Part shown: in pieces, positions 38,005-46,582 of the stretch | Layout of the letters: every line of letters starts with the position of its first letter | How positions within the stretch are numbered: position 1 is the stretch's first letter | Position numbers and translations under genes: made by a program | Notes under the pieces: generated by a model | What the model saw: the letters and a program-made list of their open reading frames with translations, nothing else | What the model was told of the DNA's origin: nothing | The model's database searches: none | Assembly (NCBI RefSeq): GCF_023283925.1 | Contig: NZ_JAKIKX010000007.1 | Span: 124,001 to 188,000 of the forward strand | Length of the DNA stretch: 64,000 bases | Reading direction: 5' to 3' | Source: Shewanella marisflavi | GTDB taxonomy: Bacteria; Pseudomonadota; Gammaproteobacteria; Enterobacterales; Shewanellaceae

Positions 38005-39171
38005 ATGAAACGGATTTTATGCTTATCCCTGCTGGCCTGTTCTCAAATGGCCATGGCCGTCGAACCTTTGATTCAAACCCCAAAAGATATGGAGCCCACC
38101 TGGGTCGATGAGATCCTTGACGTGTTTGGCGCCGACGGTGAATTTGATGACAGCAAGCCCATAGATATGAGTTACCTGCCGACCGCCTATTACACCCCCG
38201 AGAAGAAGTTCGGCGTGGGCCTCTTGATGGTCGGTCTGTATAAGACAGAGGGCGCGGCGCCCGAGGAGCAGCCTTCATCATTGGTGCTCAACTCTTTTGT
38301 GTCGATGAACAACTCATACGGCGTTGAAGTGGAAAACATGACCTTCTTCAACGGTGGTAAGCAGCGATTGCTACTGGGGCTGGAGCTACATAACGAGGCG
38401 TCTGTTTACTATGGCCGCGGGATTGCCGATGGCAATATCGACAGCAATCACCATGAGTTTGATGAGCAGCTATACAGCTTTACGCCGCGCTGGATGACCC
38501 AGGTGGCCGACAACTATTTTATCGGTGTGGGCGCCGACTTTACCTATGTCAGCGCCGACAAGTTCACCCGGGTAGAGGGGGATATTCCTCTGCCATCTGA
38601 TGGCATTTTGCCGGACAACTTTAGTTCGGGCCTGGTGGTGACCAGTATCTATGATTCGCGCGACTATCGCCTCAATGCCACCAAGGGCTGGTTGTTCCAG
38701 CTCGATGCGGGCTTGTATCAAAACAGCGAGTACGACAGCTTCGCCAAGTATGATCTTGAGCTGGCCAACTATATCGATCTCAGCAGCACTGCTTTGTTAA
38801 GCACTATGCCTGGGCTTATTGCCTGGCAGGTACAGGGCCACTTTACCAGTGGTGATGTGCCGTGGAACATGTTGCCTGATCTTGGTGGTTCCAGTGCTAT
38901 GCGCGGTTATATCAAGGGACGTTATCGCGACAAGCAGATGATGATGGGCCAGGTCGAGTATCGCCTGCCTATCTTCCAGCGTTACGGTATGGTGTTCTGG
39001 GGCGGCGTGGGTAGCGTGGCCGATAAGGTAAGCGAGTTAAGCGATGAGCTGCTGACCTCTTACGGCGCAGGTTTCCGCTTCAAGATTAAAGATAATATCA
39101 ACCTGCGTTTCGACGTGGGTGTGGGTGAAAATGAGACCAATTTTTACCTTAATGTGAACGAAGTCTTCTAA
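38005..39171 (+). CDS. BamA/TamA family outer-membrane barrel protein
   Basis: A 388-residue protein with a signal peptide (cleaved after MAMA) and a beta-barrel rich in alternating hydrophobic strands, ending in VNEVF with the C-terminal Phe typical of BAM substrates. DLGGSSAMRGYIKGRYRDKQMM and the YRLP motif match the bacterial surface antigen (Omp85 C-terminal) family; no POTRA domains precede it, so it is a short relative such as those fused to patatins. Two bases separate it from the next gene, so the pair is an operon. Confidence 0.82.
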   Translation: MKRILCLSLLACSQMAMAVEPLIQTPKDMEPTWVDEILDVFGADGEFDDSKPIDMSYLPTAYYTPEKKFGVGLLMVGLYKTEGAAPEEQPSSLVLNSFVSMNNSYGVEVENMTFFNGGKQRLLLGLELHNEASVYYGRGIADGNIDSNHHEFDEQLYSFTPRWMTQVADNYFIGVGADFTYVSADKFTRVEGDIPLPSDGILPDNFSSGLVVTSIYDSRDYRLNATKGWLFQLDAGLYQNSEYDSFAKYDLELANYIDLSSTALLSTMPGLIAWQVQGHFTSGDVPWNMLPDLGGSSAMRGYIKGRYRDKQMMMGQVEYRLPIFQRYGMVFWGGVGSVADKVSELSDELLTSYGAGFRFKIKDNINLRFDVGVGENETNFYLNVNEVF

Positions 39172-39173
39172 GT

Positions 39174-40001
39174 ATGCCTGATTGTTCTGAGCCCAAGACT
39201 TGGCGATGGCCAAGGTCACTATCCTCACTCCTGGCAGTCGCCGTTTTTGCGGCGAGCCCGCTAGCGCTTGCTGGTACGAGTGAGGTCGCCTCTGGCGGCG
39301 CACCGATGAGTGAGGACAGATCGCTTGCGGAACAGGCACTTGAGCAAACGCCTGAGTGCACGCGCAGCTCAGAATATGACATCTATCTTAGCGGCATACA
39401 CACAGGCACTATGAGCCGCACCGAGCATTGGCAGGGCCAAAGCGCCGTGGTGACCTCTAACAGTGAGGCCAGCATCTTAGGCATAGGCACTCGCTATCGG
39501 CAGCGGGCTGAGCTGGCGTGGTCGCGTGATACTCAAGAGTGGATCACCCAGGCGTTTCATCAGCAGGTGAGCGGTTTTCGTAGCAGGGACATGCAGGTGC
39601 GTTTTAGTGACAATGGCCGCGCCGCAAGGGTGGATCTGGACGGTGAGGTGACCCACTATCGCTCCGATGAAACGGCGCTGCGTGATGTGGATACCCTGGC
39701 GCTAGAGATCCGCCGATTGTTAATGCAGGGGCGGAGCCAGTTTGCCTTGATCCGCCAGGCATCGGATGCGACCGAGCGCTATCAATACTATGTTAAGGCG
39801 CCACAGCTGGTAGAGGTGGCCCCTTGGGGGGAGCTGATGCTGGTGCCGGTGGAGCAGACGGGGGCCGAAGAGGTGACCTATTACTTTGCTCCAGAGCTAG
39901 ACTATCAGCTTATCAAGGCGCGCTATCATGGCATCTTGCTGCAAGGCCTTATCCAGCTTAATCACTACAGTTCTACTTGCGACTCAACCCCTTCGGTGTG
40001 A
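39174..40001 (+). CDS. DUF3108-like exported protein
   Basis: A 275-residue protein with an N-terminal signal (SLLAVAVFAASPLALA). The mature chain is beta-rich (YDIYLSGIHTGTMSRTEHW, ALEIRRLLMQG, YYFAPELDYQLIKARY), resembling periplasmic DUF3108-type proteins. It starts two bases after the stop of the barrel gene, probably translationally coupled, and may assist that outer-membrane protein. Family assignment is tentative. Confidence 0.65.
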   Translation: MPDCSEPKTWRWPRSLSSLLAVAVFAASPLALAGTSEVASGGAPMSEDRSLAEQALEQTPECTRSSEYDIYLSGIHTGTMSRTEHWQGQSAVVTSNSEASILGIGTRYRQRAELAWSRDTQEWITQAFHQQVSGFRSRDMQVRFSDNGRAARVDLDGEVTHYRSDETALRDVDTLALEIRRLLMQGRSQFALIRQASDATERYQYYVKAPQLVEVAPWGELMLVPVEQTGAEEVTYYFAPELDYQLIKARYHGILLQGLIQLNHYSSTCDSTPSV

Positions 40002-40057
40002 GTCGCTCACCTCATGATGACATCATTTGATGTCAGCCAAGTTTAGTTGCCTGACGC

Positions 40058-41329
40058 TTAGCCATTTTCATAGTGGGCAATGGGTAGCTGGCTGACGCTA
40101 TCGAGCCGCCAGGCGCCCTTTTCATACACAAAGCTGACACTATGCAGGGCATCTTTGAAGTCATAGCGTGTGCGCGAGTCCGGCAGTGCATGGTTAAATT
40201 CGATCTGAATGTGTTGATAGCCATCGCTAAGGGACAGTTTGCCAAGATGGTTGGGCAGGTCGATCAAGCGGCTCAGCGCCTTATCTAATTCGCGATCTTG
40301 TATGGGCAGTTGCTGTTTAAAGCGTTCGCTAAACAGCGATGCGAAAGCCTGTTTATCTTTGCTGTGGGTGTAGGCGGCAATCGTCCAATCGGCCAGCAGT
40401 AGCTCGAATGCCTTGTCGGCCTGAGTCAGAGAAGCGATGGGCGTCTTGTTATCGTTGGAGAGGTAACGATTGAGTGTCGCCTCGGCCTCTTTGACCGCGT
40501 CGGTGAAGATCTGCGCCACCTTGCTAGCCGCCGGTTGCTGGCTCGCCTTAAGCTCAGCTGTTACTGCCAAAATGGCATCGACGCGATCCTGCCAGCTGTT
40601 GAAGCCTTTCATGAGCCCTTCGAGCGAGGACCTGTGCTGCTTCATTACCTCGGGAACGGCAGCATCGTCTTTACGGGCTTCCCTTGCCTTAGTGCCGACA
40701 TAGTCGCTATAGGTGCTGCTTAGCAGGCTCTGGGGCGAATCGAAGTAGAGACTCGCGCCGCTATAGGGGTCGACCCAGAGATCTGAGGTATCAATAGGTG
40801 CTATGGACTTGGGCGACATGCCGTCAAAGTAGAGGCTGGCCAGCGTCGTCTTGTGTTTATTGATGAAGTCGCCTTTGGCTTTGCGGTCTGAGGCGGGCAG
40901 CTGTTGGTACTGGGTTGCCAGTTGTTGCAGCGCCGTCGATGTTTGGATTCTCTGGCTGGCATAGTAGCCACAGCGCAGGTCGCAGGCCCGCTGGGTCAGG
41001 CTAGAGGCCGCCCCTAAGTTGATCGCCTTGCTTTGCACGAACACCTCGGCGGTATAGATGCCTCTGGGGAGGGCGCCGCTCTTATCCTTCAGGTAGATCG
41101 TGTTGTTGGGGCTGTGACGTCCCACAACTTGGAGATCTTGCTTACTGACGCAGAGGGAATAGTCGCGGCTGGTGACTGGCAGTTCCTTGTTATAGGTGGA
41201 AACGACCAGCTTATCCAGGCTGACGCCTTCGGGCACCGTACCTGTGATGCTGAGGTCACACTGCTGGGCGTTGGCACTCAGAGCCATCGCGCCTAAACCT
41301 AGGCCGATAATTAGACATCCTTGTTTCAT
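40058..41329 (-). CDS. Exported protein of unknown function
   Basis: A 423-residue protein with a signal peptide ending ANA (residue 21). The first 90 mature residues are beta-rich with cysteines (QQCDLSITG, SLCVSK, RACDLRCGYY), followed by a long mainly helical region and a final beta segment (YDFKDALHSVSFVYEKGAWRLDSV) like an NTF2-like or SnoaL-type ending. Predicted periplasmic. No family recognised. It is convergent with the DUF3108-like gene and 46 bases after the cold-shock gene on its own strand. Confidence 0.6.
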   Translation of the reverse strand: MKQGCLIIGLGLGAMALSANAQQCDLSITGTVPEGVSLDKLVVSTYNKELPVTSRDYSLCVSKQDLQVVGRHSPNNTIYLKDKSGALPRGIYTAEVFVQSKAINLGAASSLTQRACDLRCGYYASQRIQTSTALQQLATQYQQLPASDRKAKGDFINKHKTTLASLYFDGMSPKSIAPIDTSDLWVDPYSGASLYFDSPQSLLSSTYSDYVGTKAREARKDDAAVPEVMKQHRSSLEGLMKGFNSWQDRVDAILAVTAELKASQQPAASKVAQIFTDAVKEAEATLNRYLSNDNKTPIASLTQADKAFELLLADWTIAAYTHSKDKQAFASLFSERFKQQLPIQDRELDKALSRLIDLPNHLGKLSLSDGYQHIQIEFNHALPDSRTRYDFKDALHSVSFVYEKGAWRLDSVSQLPIAHYENG

Positions 41330-41375
41330 GGAGCTTCCTTGTTATTGTTGATTTAAATAGGTTCTGTGTGATCCC

Positions 41376-41987
41376 TTAGCGACACCACTGTCGTTCACAG
41401 GGAATGCCATCGCCGTCGCCATCCATTTGGGTACCGGGACAGTTGCGATTGTAGTAGGTAGCCTCTTCGCAGGAGCGCATCTGGCTGCAATGTGTCTTGC
41501 CGGCCTCGCAGCGAAATTTGGGTGTGGCCGGTTGCCACTCTTGGGTGTTTAACTTAGGCAAATCCTCGTTGGTGATGATTGGCGTCGCATTAAGCGCCTG
41601 ATATTGTTTGAAGCCAAAGCTGCCGATACTCACCAGCAAGACAATGAAGATCACCCGCTGCAACAAGGAGCTGGAGCGGCGATGAGAATAGTGGGGCGAC
41701 GGCGTACGGTCTCTTCTTGGTGCGGGCTTTGGTTTGGGAGTGTTAGCCAGTCCTGACACTACGCCAGAGACCACGGCGACGCCTTCGATACTCGCCTTAA
41801 TGGCTTTAAATTTGCCATCACTTTGCTGCTGGCGTTGGTAGATGATTTCATCACCCACCACAGGCTTTCTCGCCATCTGTTTCAGGGCCGAGATATGGAT
41901 AAATACGTCTTGGGCATTGGGCGTGTTTGGCTTGATAAAGCCAAAGCCTTTGTCGTCGTTCCAGCGAACTAGGGTGCCTCTTTCCAT
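41376..41987 (-). CDS. Cold-shock domain protein with transmembrane helix and excalibur domain
   Basis: A 203-residue fusion. Residues 1-70 are a cold-shock RNA/DNA-binding domain (RWNDDKGFGFIKP with the RNP1 pattern, DVFIHIS for RNP2). A Pro/Arg-rich linker (90-115) leads to a transmembrane helix (about 122-140) and a C-terminal excalibur calcium-binding domain (CEEATYYNRNCPG, DGDGDGIPCE). The topology would place nucleic-acid binding in the cytoplasm and Ca2+ binding in the periplasm. Role unknown. Confidence 0.85.
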   Translation of the reverse strand: MERGTLVRWNDDKGFGFIKPNTPNAQDVFIHISALKQMARKPVVGDEIIYQRQQQSDGKFKAIKASIEGVAVVSGVVSGLANTPKPKPAPRRDRTPSPHYSHRRSSSLLQRVIFIVLLVSIGSFGFKQYQALNATPIITNEDLPKLNTQEWQPATPKFRCEAGKTHCSQMRSCEEATYYNRNCPGTQMDGDGDGIPCERQWCR

Positions 41988-42084
41988 GGCGGCTAGTGTC
42001 CTTTATATGTGTTATTTGTATGTCTATTCGGAGGCTAAGGGGAGCCACCGCGCTTATGCTAGCGTGAAACGACCTCTTTTGTCA

Positions 42085-43086
42085 TCAGCTAAGGGTGATT
42101 AGGTTTAGCACCCAGCCCATCAGGGTAAAGGCGACCAGAAGCAAAGCAAACAGCAGGGCCAACAGGCGCCACTGCATCACTTGTTTGAGCATCACAAATT
42201 CGGGAAAGCTGGCGGCTACGGTACTCATGCAAAACGCCAAGGTTGTGCCCAGAGGAACGCCTTGTATCAGCAGGCTTTCCAGTACCGGGATCACTCCGGT
42301 GGCGTTGGCGTAGAGGGGGATCCCCATTAGCACTGCAATAGGCACTGACCACCACTGGCCGTCGCCTAAATTGGCCTCCAGATAGCCGGCGGGAACAAAG
42401 CCGTGCAGCGCCGCGCCTAAACCGACACCTATGATGACCCATTTCCATACCCGGCTAAAGATATCCCGCGTTTCTGCCTTGGCAAATTGGTGACGCTGGC
42501 GCCAGCCCATGGACTGGCGTTGCTGGATGGTCACGGCGTTTTGCTGTGGCTGCGCCTGTCCACGGTTGTAGGCGTTGGCGGCAAGGGGTTGCAACCAGCG
42601 CTCAGCGTGTAACAGGTCTAGCAAGGCGCCGCCGAGCATGCCTATAGTGATGCCGGTAAGAAGGTAGAGCAGGGTGATCTTAGCGCCAAGCAGGCTAAAC
42701 AGCAGCAGTATGGCAACCTCGTTGATCAGCGGTGAGGTGAGCAGGAACGCCATGGTGATCCCAACCGGGATGCCTGCAGAGGTAAAGCCGAGAAATACGG
42801 GAATGCTGGAGCAGGAACAGAAGGGCGTGATGGCGCCAAAGCCTGCGCCCATTCCGTAGCCGAGAAACTTAGGTTTGCCCGCCAGATAATCCCTTACCCG
42901 TTCGACATTGAGGGAGGCTCGCAGCCAGCCAATGCCATAGATCATCAAGATGAGCAGGGCGAAGATTTTAGTGGTGTCTTCGACAAAGAAGTGCAGCGCC
43001 TGCCCCAAACGGGTATCACTGGATAAGCCTAAGAGGCCATACACCAGGCCGTCGGCGAGTAGTGTAAACCAGGCGAACATAGACAC
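42085..43086 (-). CDS. ArsP/YraQ-type permease (DUF318), metal or metalloid efflux
   Basis: A 333-residue inner-membrane protein with about eight helices and the family signature TPFCSCSSIPVFLGFTSAG, containing the paired cysteines used by ArsP-like permeases for trivalent organoarsenicals. A second conserved region is GIPLYANATGVIPVLESLLIQG. It lies in a minus-strand cluster with a small thioredoxin and an ArsR repressor, a set repeatedly found together. Substrate (arsenical, other metal) not decided. Confidence 0.82.
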   Translation of the reverse strand: MSMFAWFTLLADGLVYGLLGLSSDTRLGQALHFFVEDTTKIFALLILMIYGIGWLRASLNVERVRDYLAGKPKFLGYGMGAGFGAITPFCSCSSIPVFLGFTSAGIPVGITMAFLLTSPLINEVAILLLFSLLGAKITLLYLLTGITIGMLGGALLDLLHAERWLQPLAANAYNRGQAQPQQNAVTIQQRQSMGWRQRHQFAKAETRDIFSRVWKWVIIGVGLGAALHGFVPAGYLEANLGDGQWWSVPIAVLMGIPLYANATGVIPVLESLLIQGVPLGTTLAFCMSTVAASFPEFVMLKQVMQWRLLALLFALLLVAFTLMGWVLNLITLS

Positions 43087-43116
43087 TCCTTAGTGAATGT
43101 ATGGTTTGAGCTTCTG

Positions 43117-43180
43117 CTTGGACCCTAGGTGGTGGGTCCAAGTTATCGCGCAGTAGCTATCGCGCAGTAGCTATCGCGCT
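43117..43180. repeat. Inverted repeat and 14-bp tandem repeat between permease and thioredoxin genes
   Basis: TTGGACCC-N8-GGGTCCAA (43117-43141) is followed by a 14-base unit ATCGCGCAGTAGCT repeated twice and a partial third copy (43145-43180). The hairpin may attenuate transcription of the permease relative to upstream genes. Confidence 0.6.
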
Positions 43181-43192
43181 AAGGCGAATTAA

Positions 43193-43438
43193 TTACGCCT
43201 GATTGGCTTGATTTAGCAACAGGGCTAACTCAGCTTCCGATGGAACATGGCCTGAGGTCACCACCTTGCCGTCGATCACGATCGCCGGGGTCGACATCAC
43301 GCCATAGGCGGCAATCTCAACCATATCGGTAACTTTTACCAGTTCCATCTCTATCTTTAAGCTATCGGCCACCTTCTGTATGTCGTTGGCCAGGTTGGTG
43401 CACTTTTTACAGCCACTGCCTAATACTTCTATCTTCAT
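43193..43438 (-). CDS. Small thioredoxin-family protein (redox-active disulfide protein 2 type)
   Basis: An 81-residue thioredoxin-fold protein with the active-site motif GCKKC (Cys 10 and 13) and the cis-Pro segment STPAIVIDG. Such proteins sit beside DUF318 permeases and ArsR repressors and probably reduce or hand over metal or metalloid to the permease. It lies between the regulator and the permease on the same strand. Confidence 0.87.
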   Translation of the reverse strand: MKIEVLGSGCKKCTNLANDIQKVADSLKIEMELVKVTDMVEIAAYGVMSTPAIVIDGKVVTSGHVPSEAELALLLNQANQA

Positions 43439-43501
43439 CTGTTTTTCCTTATCTGACGGATTGAATTTTCATGCCCGGCGCCCTTTAACAATGATGAACT
43501 A

Positions 43502-43831
43502 TTACTTACCGCAGCAGCTGTCAGGCGTTTGCGTATCGAGGACGGTCTCGATACAGCTCAGCATGCTTAGCAGGCAAGGCGTTTCCAGGCGGTAGTAGAT
43601 TTGCTTGCCCTCACGGCGACTGGTGACGATCCCCGCTTTTTTGAGCTGTGACAGATGCTTGGAGACGGTGGAGATGTCGGCATCGACCCCGTCGGTCAGC
43701 TCGCAGACGCATCGTTCCTGGTGTTCCAGCTGTTCAACTAGCCAGAGGCGGGTAGGGTGGGCCAGCGCCTTGAGTACGCCAGCGCGGGCATTGAGCCTGG
43801 TTTGCTGTGTTTGCGTCATCTTAGGATTCAT
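43502..43831 (-). CDS. ArsR/SmtB family metal-responsive repressor
   Basis: A 109-residue winged-helix repressor (LKALAHPTRLWLVEQL, STVSKHLSQLKKAGIVTSRREGKQIYYRL). The CVCEL motif in the third helix matches the As(III)-binding ELCVC type of ArsR, and the tail ends DSCCGK with two more cysteines. The ATG at 43831 has AAGG six bases upstream; the open frame reaches 43939 but that leader lacks a site. A 22-base palindrome lies 27-48 bases upstream, probably its own operator for the three-gene cluster. Confidence 0.87.
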   Translation of the reverse strand: MNPKMTQTQQTRLNARAGVLKALAHPTRLWLVEQLEHQERCVCELTDGVDADISTVSKHLSQLKKAGIVTSRREGKQIYYRLETPCLLSMLSCIETVLDTQTPDSCCGK

Positions 43832-43857
43832 CGCGCGCCTTAAAAATGTGTTGGCTT

Positions 43858-43879
43858 CATTTGGCATAATAGCCAAATG
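43858..43879 (-). promoter_or_regulatory. ArsR operator, perfect palindrome
   Basis: CATTTGGC-ATAATA-GCCAAATG, a perfect 8-6-8 inverted repeat just upstream of the arsR-type gene; ATAATA in the middle may also serve as a -10 element, so repressor binding would block RNA polymerase. Confidence 0.7.
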
Positions 43880-44173
43880 TTTTTTGGGAGAATAGTTTTT
43901 CATCAATGGCTTAGGGCTAAATCGTGATGGGTGTTTCACTTTTTATGGCTTTGTGAACTGGGTGTGAATCCTGTTTTGCGCTATTTGAAATTGCGCTTTT
44001 TCTTAGAGGTTCTACTTATTTCCTTGAGACTGGAGTGGGGAGATTGCGACTGGCGAAAAGGGCTACAGCTTTGTTATCGATAGCGCTAAGGTAGTGGGGT
44101 TAAGTTTGGTTTAAGTTTAAGGCACGATCATCTAGGCTAAATCAAAATAAAAACAACTTGAAGGAGAGGACGC

Positions 44174-46201
44174 GTGAAGAAAATAGTCACCCTGTTGCTG
44201 TGCATCTTGATGCCGGTAACAACTGTGTTTGCCGAGACGGGCAAGCCACTGTCGGTGGAGGTGCTCTGGCAGCTCAGCCGTATTGGCAATCCTAGCATCT
44301 CCCCCAATGGCGATTACATCATCGCCCCTGTGACTGAGTACGATGTGCCAGAAGATAAGGGCAATACTCAGTTGTGGTTGTTCGATAAAGACGGTGAGCA
44401 GCAGCGCGCCCTGACCGCTAAAGGGATGCGGGTCAGCGAGCCGGTATTCTCGCCAGACAGCAAGACTCTGGCTTTTATCAGTAAGCGTGATAAGGATGAA
44501 GCCGGTCAGATCTACCTATTGCCTATGGATGGTCCGGGCGAAGCTCAGCGCTTGAGTGAGGTGCCGAGCGGTGTCTACGGCCTTAAATGGGTGGGTGAGC
44601 ACCTCTACTTCATCAGCTCGGTTTATCCCGGTAAGAACTGGACTGAGATAGGCGAGCAGCTCAAGGCCGATAAGGATGACAAGGTGTCGGCTCAGCAGTG
44701 GAACGCGCTGCCCTATTCAAGTTTCGATCACTGGATTGATGAAGGCCGTCAGGCTCATGTGTTCCGTATTCCCGCTAAAGGCGGTGATGTGGAGGCGATT
44801 ACTCAGCCCCTAAACATTGAGCTGCCGCGCTCATACCAAAGTGCGGGAAGCTATGATATCAGCCCGGATGAAAGCTGGATTGCCTTTAACGCCAATGGCA
44901 GTGATGATCAGGTTAACCCTAAGATAGATATCTTCCTGGCGGCTATTGGTAGTGGCAAGGCTGAGAATATCACCCCAGACAATCTGGCACCGGACAGCAA
45001 CCCTAAGTTCAGCCCTGACGGAAAAACCTTGGCCTTCACCCGCCAGCACATTCAGGGGTTCTACGCCGACACCGCCAAGCTGATGCTGTTTGATCTGAAC
45101 AAGCGCAGCACTAAGATGCTGGCCAAAGAGTGGGACCGCTCGGTTTCGCGCTGGGTGTGGACGCCAGACAGTAAAGGCTTTTACGGCGCCATCGACGACG
45201 CGGCCACCGTTCGCCTTTATCATATCAATGCTAAAAACGGTAAGGTGAAGGCCATTACCAAGGCGACCAACTTCGGTCAGCCTGCTGTGGCGAATGACGG
45301 CACGCTAGTGGTGGCCAACGACAGCTTCTTATATCCGGCGCGTCTGGTGAAGCTCAATCCCAAGAACGGCAAGATGACGCGTTTAGACAGCTTTAACGAC
45401 GAGATCCTTGCGGGTGTCGACTTAGGTACCTATGAGTCGGTGACCTACAAAGGCTATCAGGACAAAGAGATCCAGATGTGGGTACATTACCCACCAGGAT
45501 TTGATCGCAGCAAGAAGTACCCTTTGATGATGCTGGTGCATGGCGGGCCACACAACGCCATCTCTGACGGTTTCCACTATCGCTGGAACGCTCAGACCTT
45601 TGCCTCTTGGGGCTATGTGACAGCCTGGCCTAACTTCCATGGCTCTAGCAGCTTCGGTCAGGAGTTTGCCGACAGCATCAACCCAGACTGGAAAAACAAG
45701 TCACTGGAAGATGTGCTCAAGGCGGCCGATTGGTTTAAGCAGCAATCCTGGATCGACGATAAGCGCATGGTGGCTGGTGGTGCCAGCTACGGCGGTTACC
45801 TGACCTCTATCATTCTGGGGCAGAAGCATCCCTTCAACGCCCTGCTGATCCACGCTGCCGTATACAACATGTATTCGCAGATGGCGGCCGATTTTTCTGT
45901 GCATAGTCCACGCTTTGGCAACTACTGGGATAACCCAGAGATCTACCAGTCTATCTCGCCTCACTATGGCGCGGCCAACTTCAATACGCCGACCCTAGTG
46001 ATCCACGGTCAGCTGGATTATCGCGTGCCTGTGGGCCAAGGCTTTGAGCTGTTTAGAACCCTGCAGACCCGTGGTGTGGAGTCGCGCATGATCTACTTCC
46101 CTGACGAGAATCACTGGATCATGAAGCCCAATAACTCCATCTACTGGTATAACCAAGTGAAAGATTGGATGACCCGCTTCGCCGAGCCGGGCGGAAAATA
46201 A
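44174..46201 (+). CDS. S9 family prolyl oligopeptidase-type serine peptidase, exported
   Basis: A 675-residue enzyme with a signal peptide (ending VFA, about residue 21). Residues 30-400 form a beta-propeller with repeated WD40-like/PD40 units (SPDSKTLAF, SPDGKTLAF, WTPDSKGFY). The alpha/beta-hydrolase domain carries Ser 538 in GGASYGGY, Asp 615 in GQLDYRVP and His 647 in DENHWI. It resembles acylaminoacyl/dipeptidyl peptidases of subfamily S9C, cleaving peptides in the periplasm. Start GTG/ATG: GTGAAGAAA at 44174 with GGAGAGG upstream. Confidence 0.92.
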   Translation: MKKIVTLLLCILMPVTTVFAETGKPLSVEVLWQLSRIGNPSISPNGDYIIAPVTEYDVPEDKGNTQLWLFDKDGEQQRALTAKGMRVSEPVFSPDSKTLAFISKRDKDEAGQIYLLPMDGPGEAQRLSEVPSGVYGLKWVGEHLYFISSVYPGKNWTEIGEQLKADKDDKVSAQQWNALPYSSFDHWIDEGRQAHVFRIPAKGGDVEAITQPLNIELPRSYQSAGSYDISPDESWIAFNANGSDDQVNPKIDIFLAAIGSGKAENITPDNLAPDSNPKFSPDGKTLAFTRQHIQGFYADTAKLMLFDLNKRSTKMLAKEWDRSVSRWVWTPDSKGFYGAIDDAATVRLYHINAKNGKVKAITKATNFGQPAVANDGTLVVANDSFLYPARLVKLNPKNGKMTRLDSFNDEILAGVDLGTYESVTYKGYQDKEIQMWVHYPPGFDRSKKYPLMMLVHGGPHNAISDGFHYRWNAQTFASWGYVTAWPNFHGSSSFGQEFADSINPDWKNKSLEDVLKAADWFKQQSWIDDKRMVAGGASYGGYLTSIILGQKHPFNALLIHAAVYNMYSQMAADFSVHSPRFGNYWDNPEIYQSISPHYGAANFNTPTLVIHGQLDYRVPVGQGFELFRTLQTRGVESRMIYFPDENHWIMKPNNSIYWYNQVKDWMTRFAEPGGK

Positions 46202-46213
46202 TCCGCTTGTAAT

Positions 46214-46253
46214 AAAAAAGGCTGCCCCGATTTATTCAGGGCAGCCTTTTTTT
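46214..46253. terminator. Bidirectional terminator between the S9 peptidase and DUF2999 genes
   Basis: AAAAAGGCTGCCC-N11-GGGCAGCCTTTTT with A- and T-runs on either side. Confidence 0.9.
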
Positions 46254-46269
46254 CACTCATCTGGCTTGA

Positions 46270-46524
46270 TTAAGGTTGCTGTAGCTGGGCCTTGGCCGCC
46301 TCTACCTTGGCGAAATCTAATCCCAGCTCGGTCACGGCTTCTTTGATAAGGGCCGGGTTTTGCATCACCAGCGCCATCAGCTGCTGCAGTTTTTCAGGGG
46401 CGATGCCCAGCTGGCCAATGGTGCCCATCGCCATCAATGGGTTTTCGGTCAGGGCCTGAAACAGCTCCTGGATCTGAGTGTCGCTGACATTGTGTTCTTT
46501 TAAGATCGCAATAATGGGATTCAT
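46270..46524 (-). CDS. DUF2999 family protein
   Basis: An 84-residue helical protein (MNPIIAILKEHNVSDTQIQELF, NPLMAMGTIGQLGI, LQQLMALVMQNPALIKEAV) matching the small DUF2999 family of Shewanella and Vibrio. Soluble, function unknown. Monocistronic, convergent with the peptidase gene. Confidence 0.8.
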   Translation of the reverse strand: MNPIIAILKEHNVSDTQIQELFQALTENPLMAMGTIGQLGIAPEKLQQLMALVMQNPALIKEAVTELGLDFAKVEAAKAQLQQP

Positions 46525-46582
46525 TGCATTACCTTATCTTGGTTAAAAGTAAAACAGGCCGCAAGTTTAGCATCCTCTGCGA

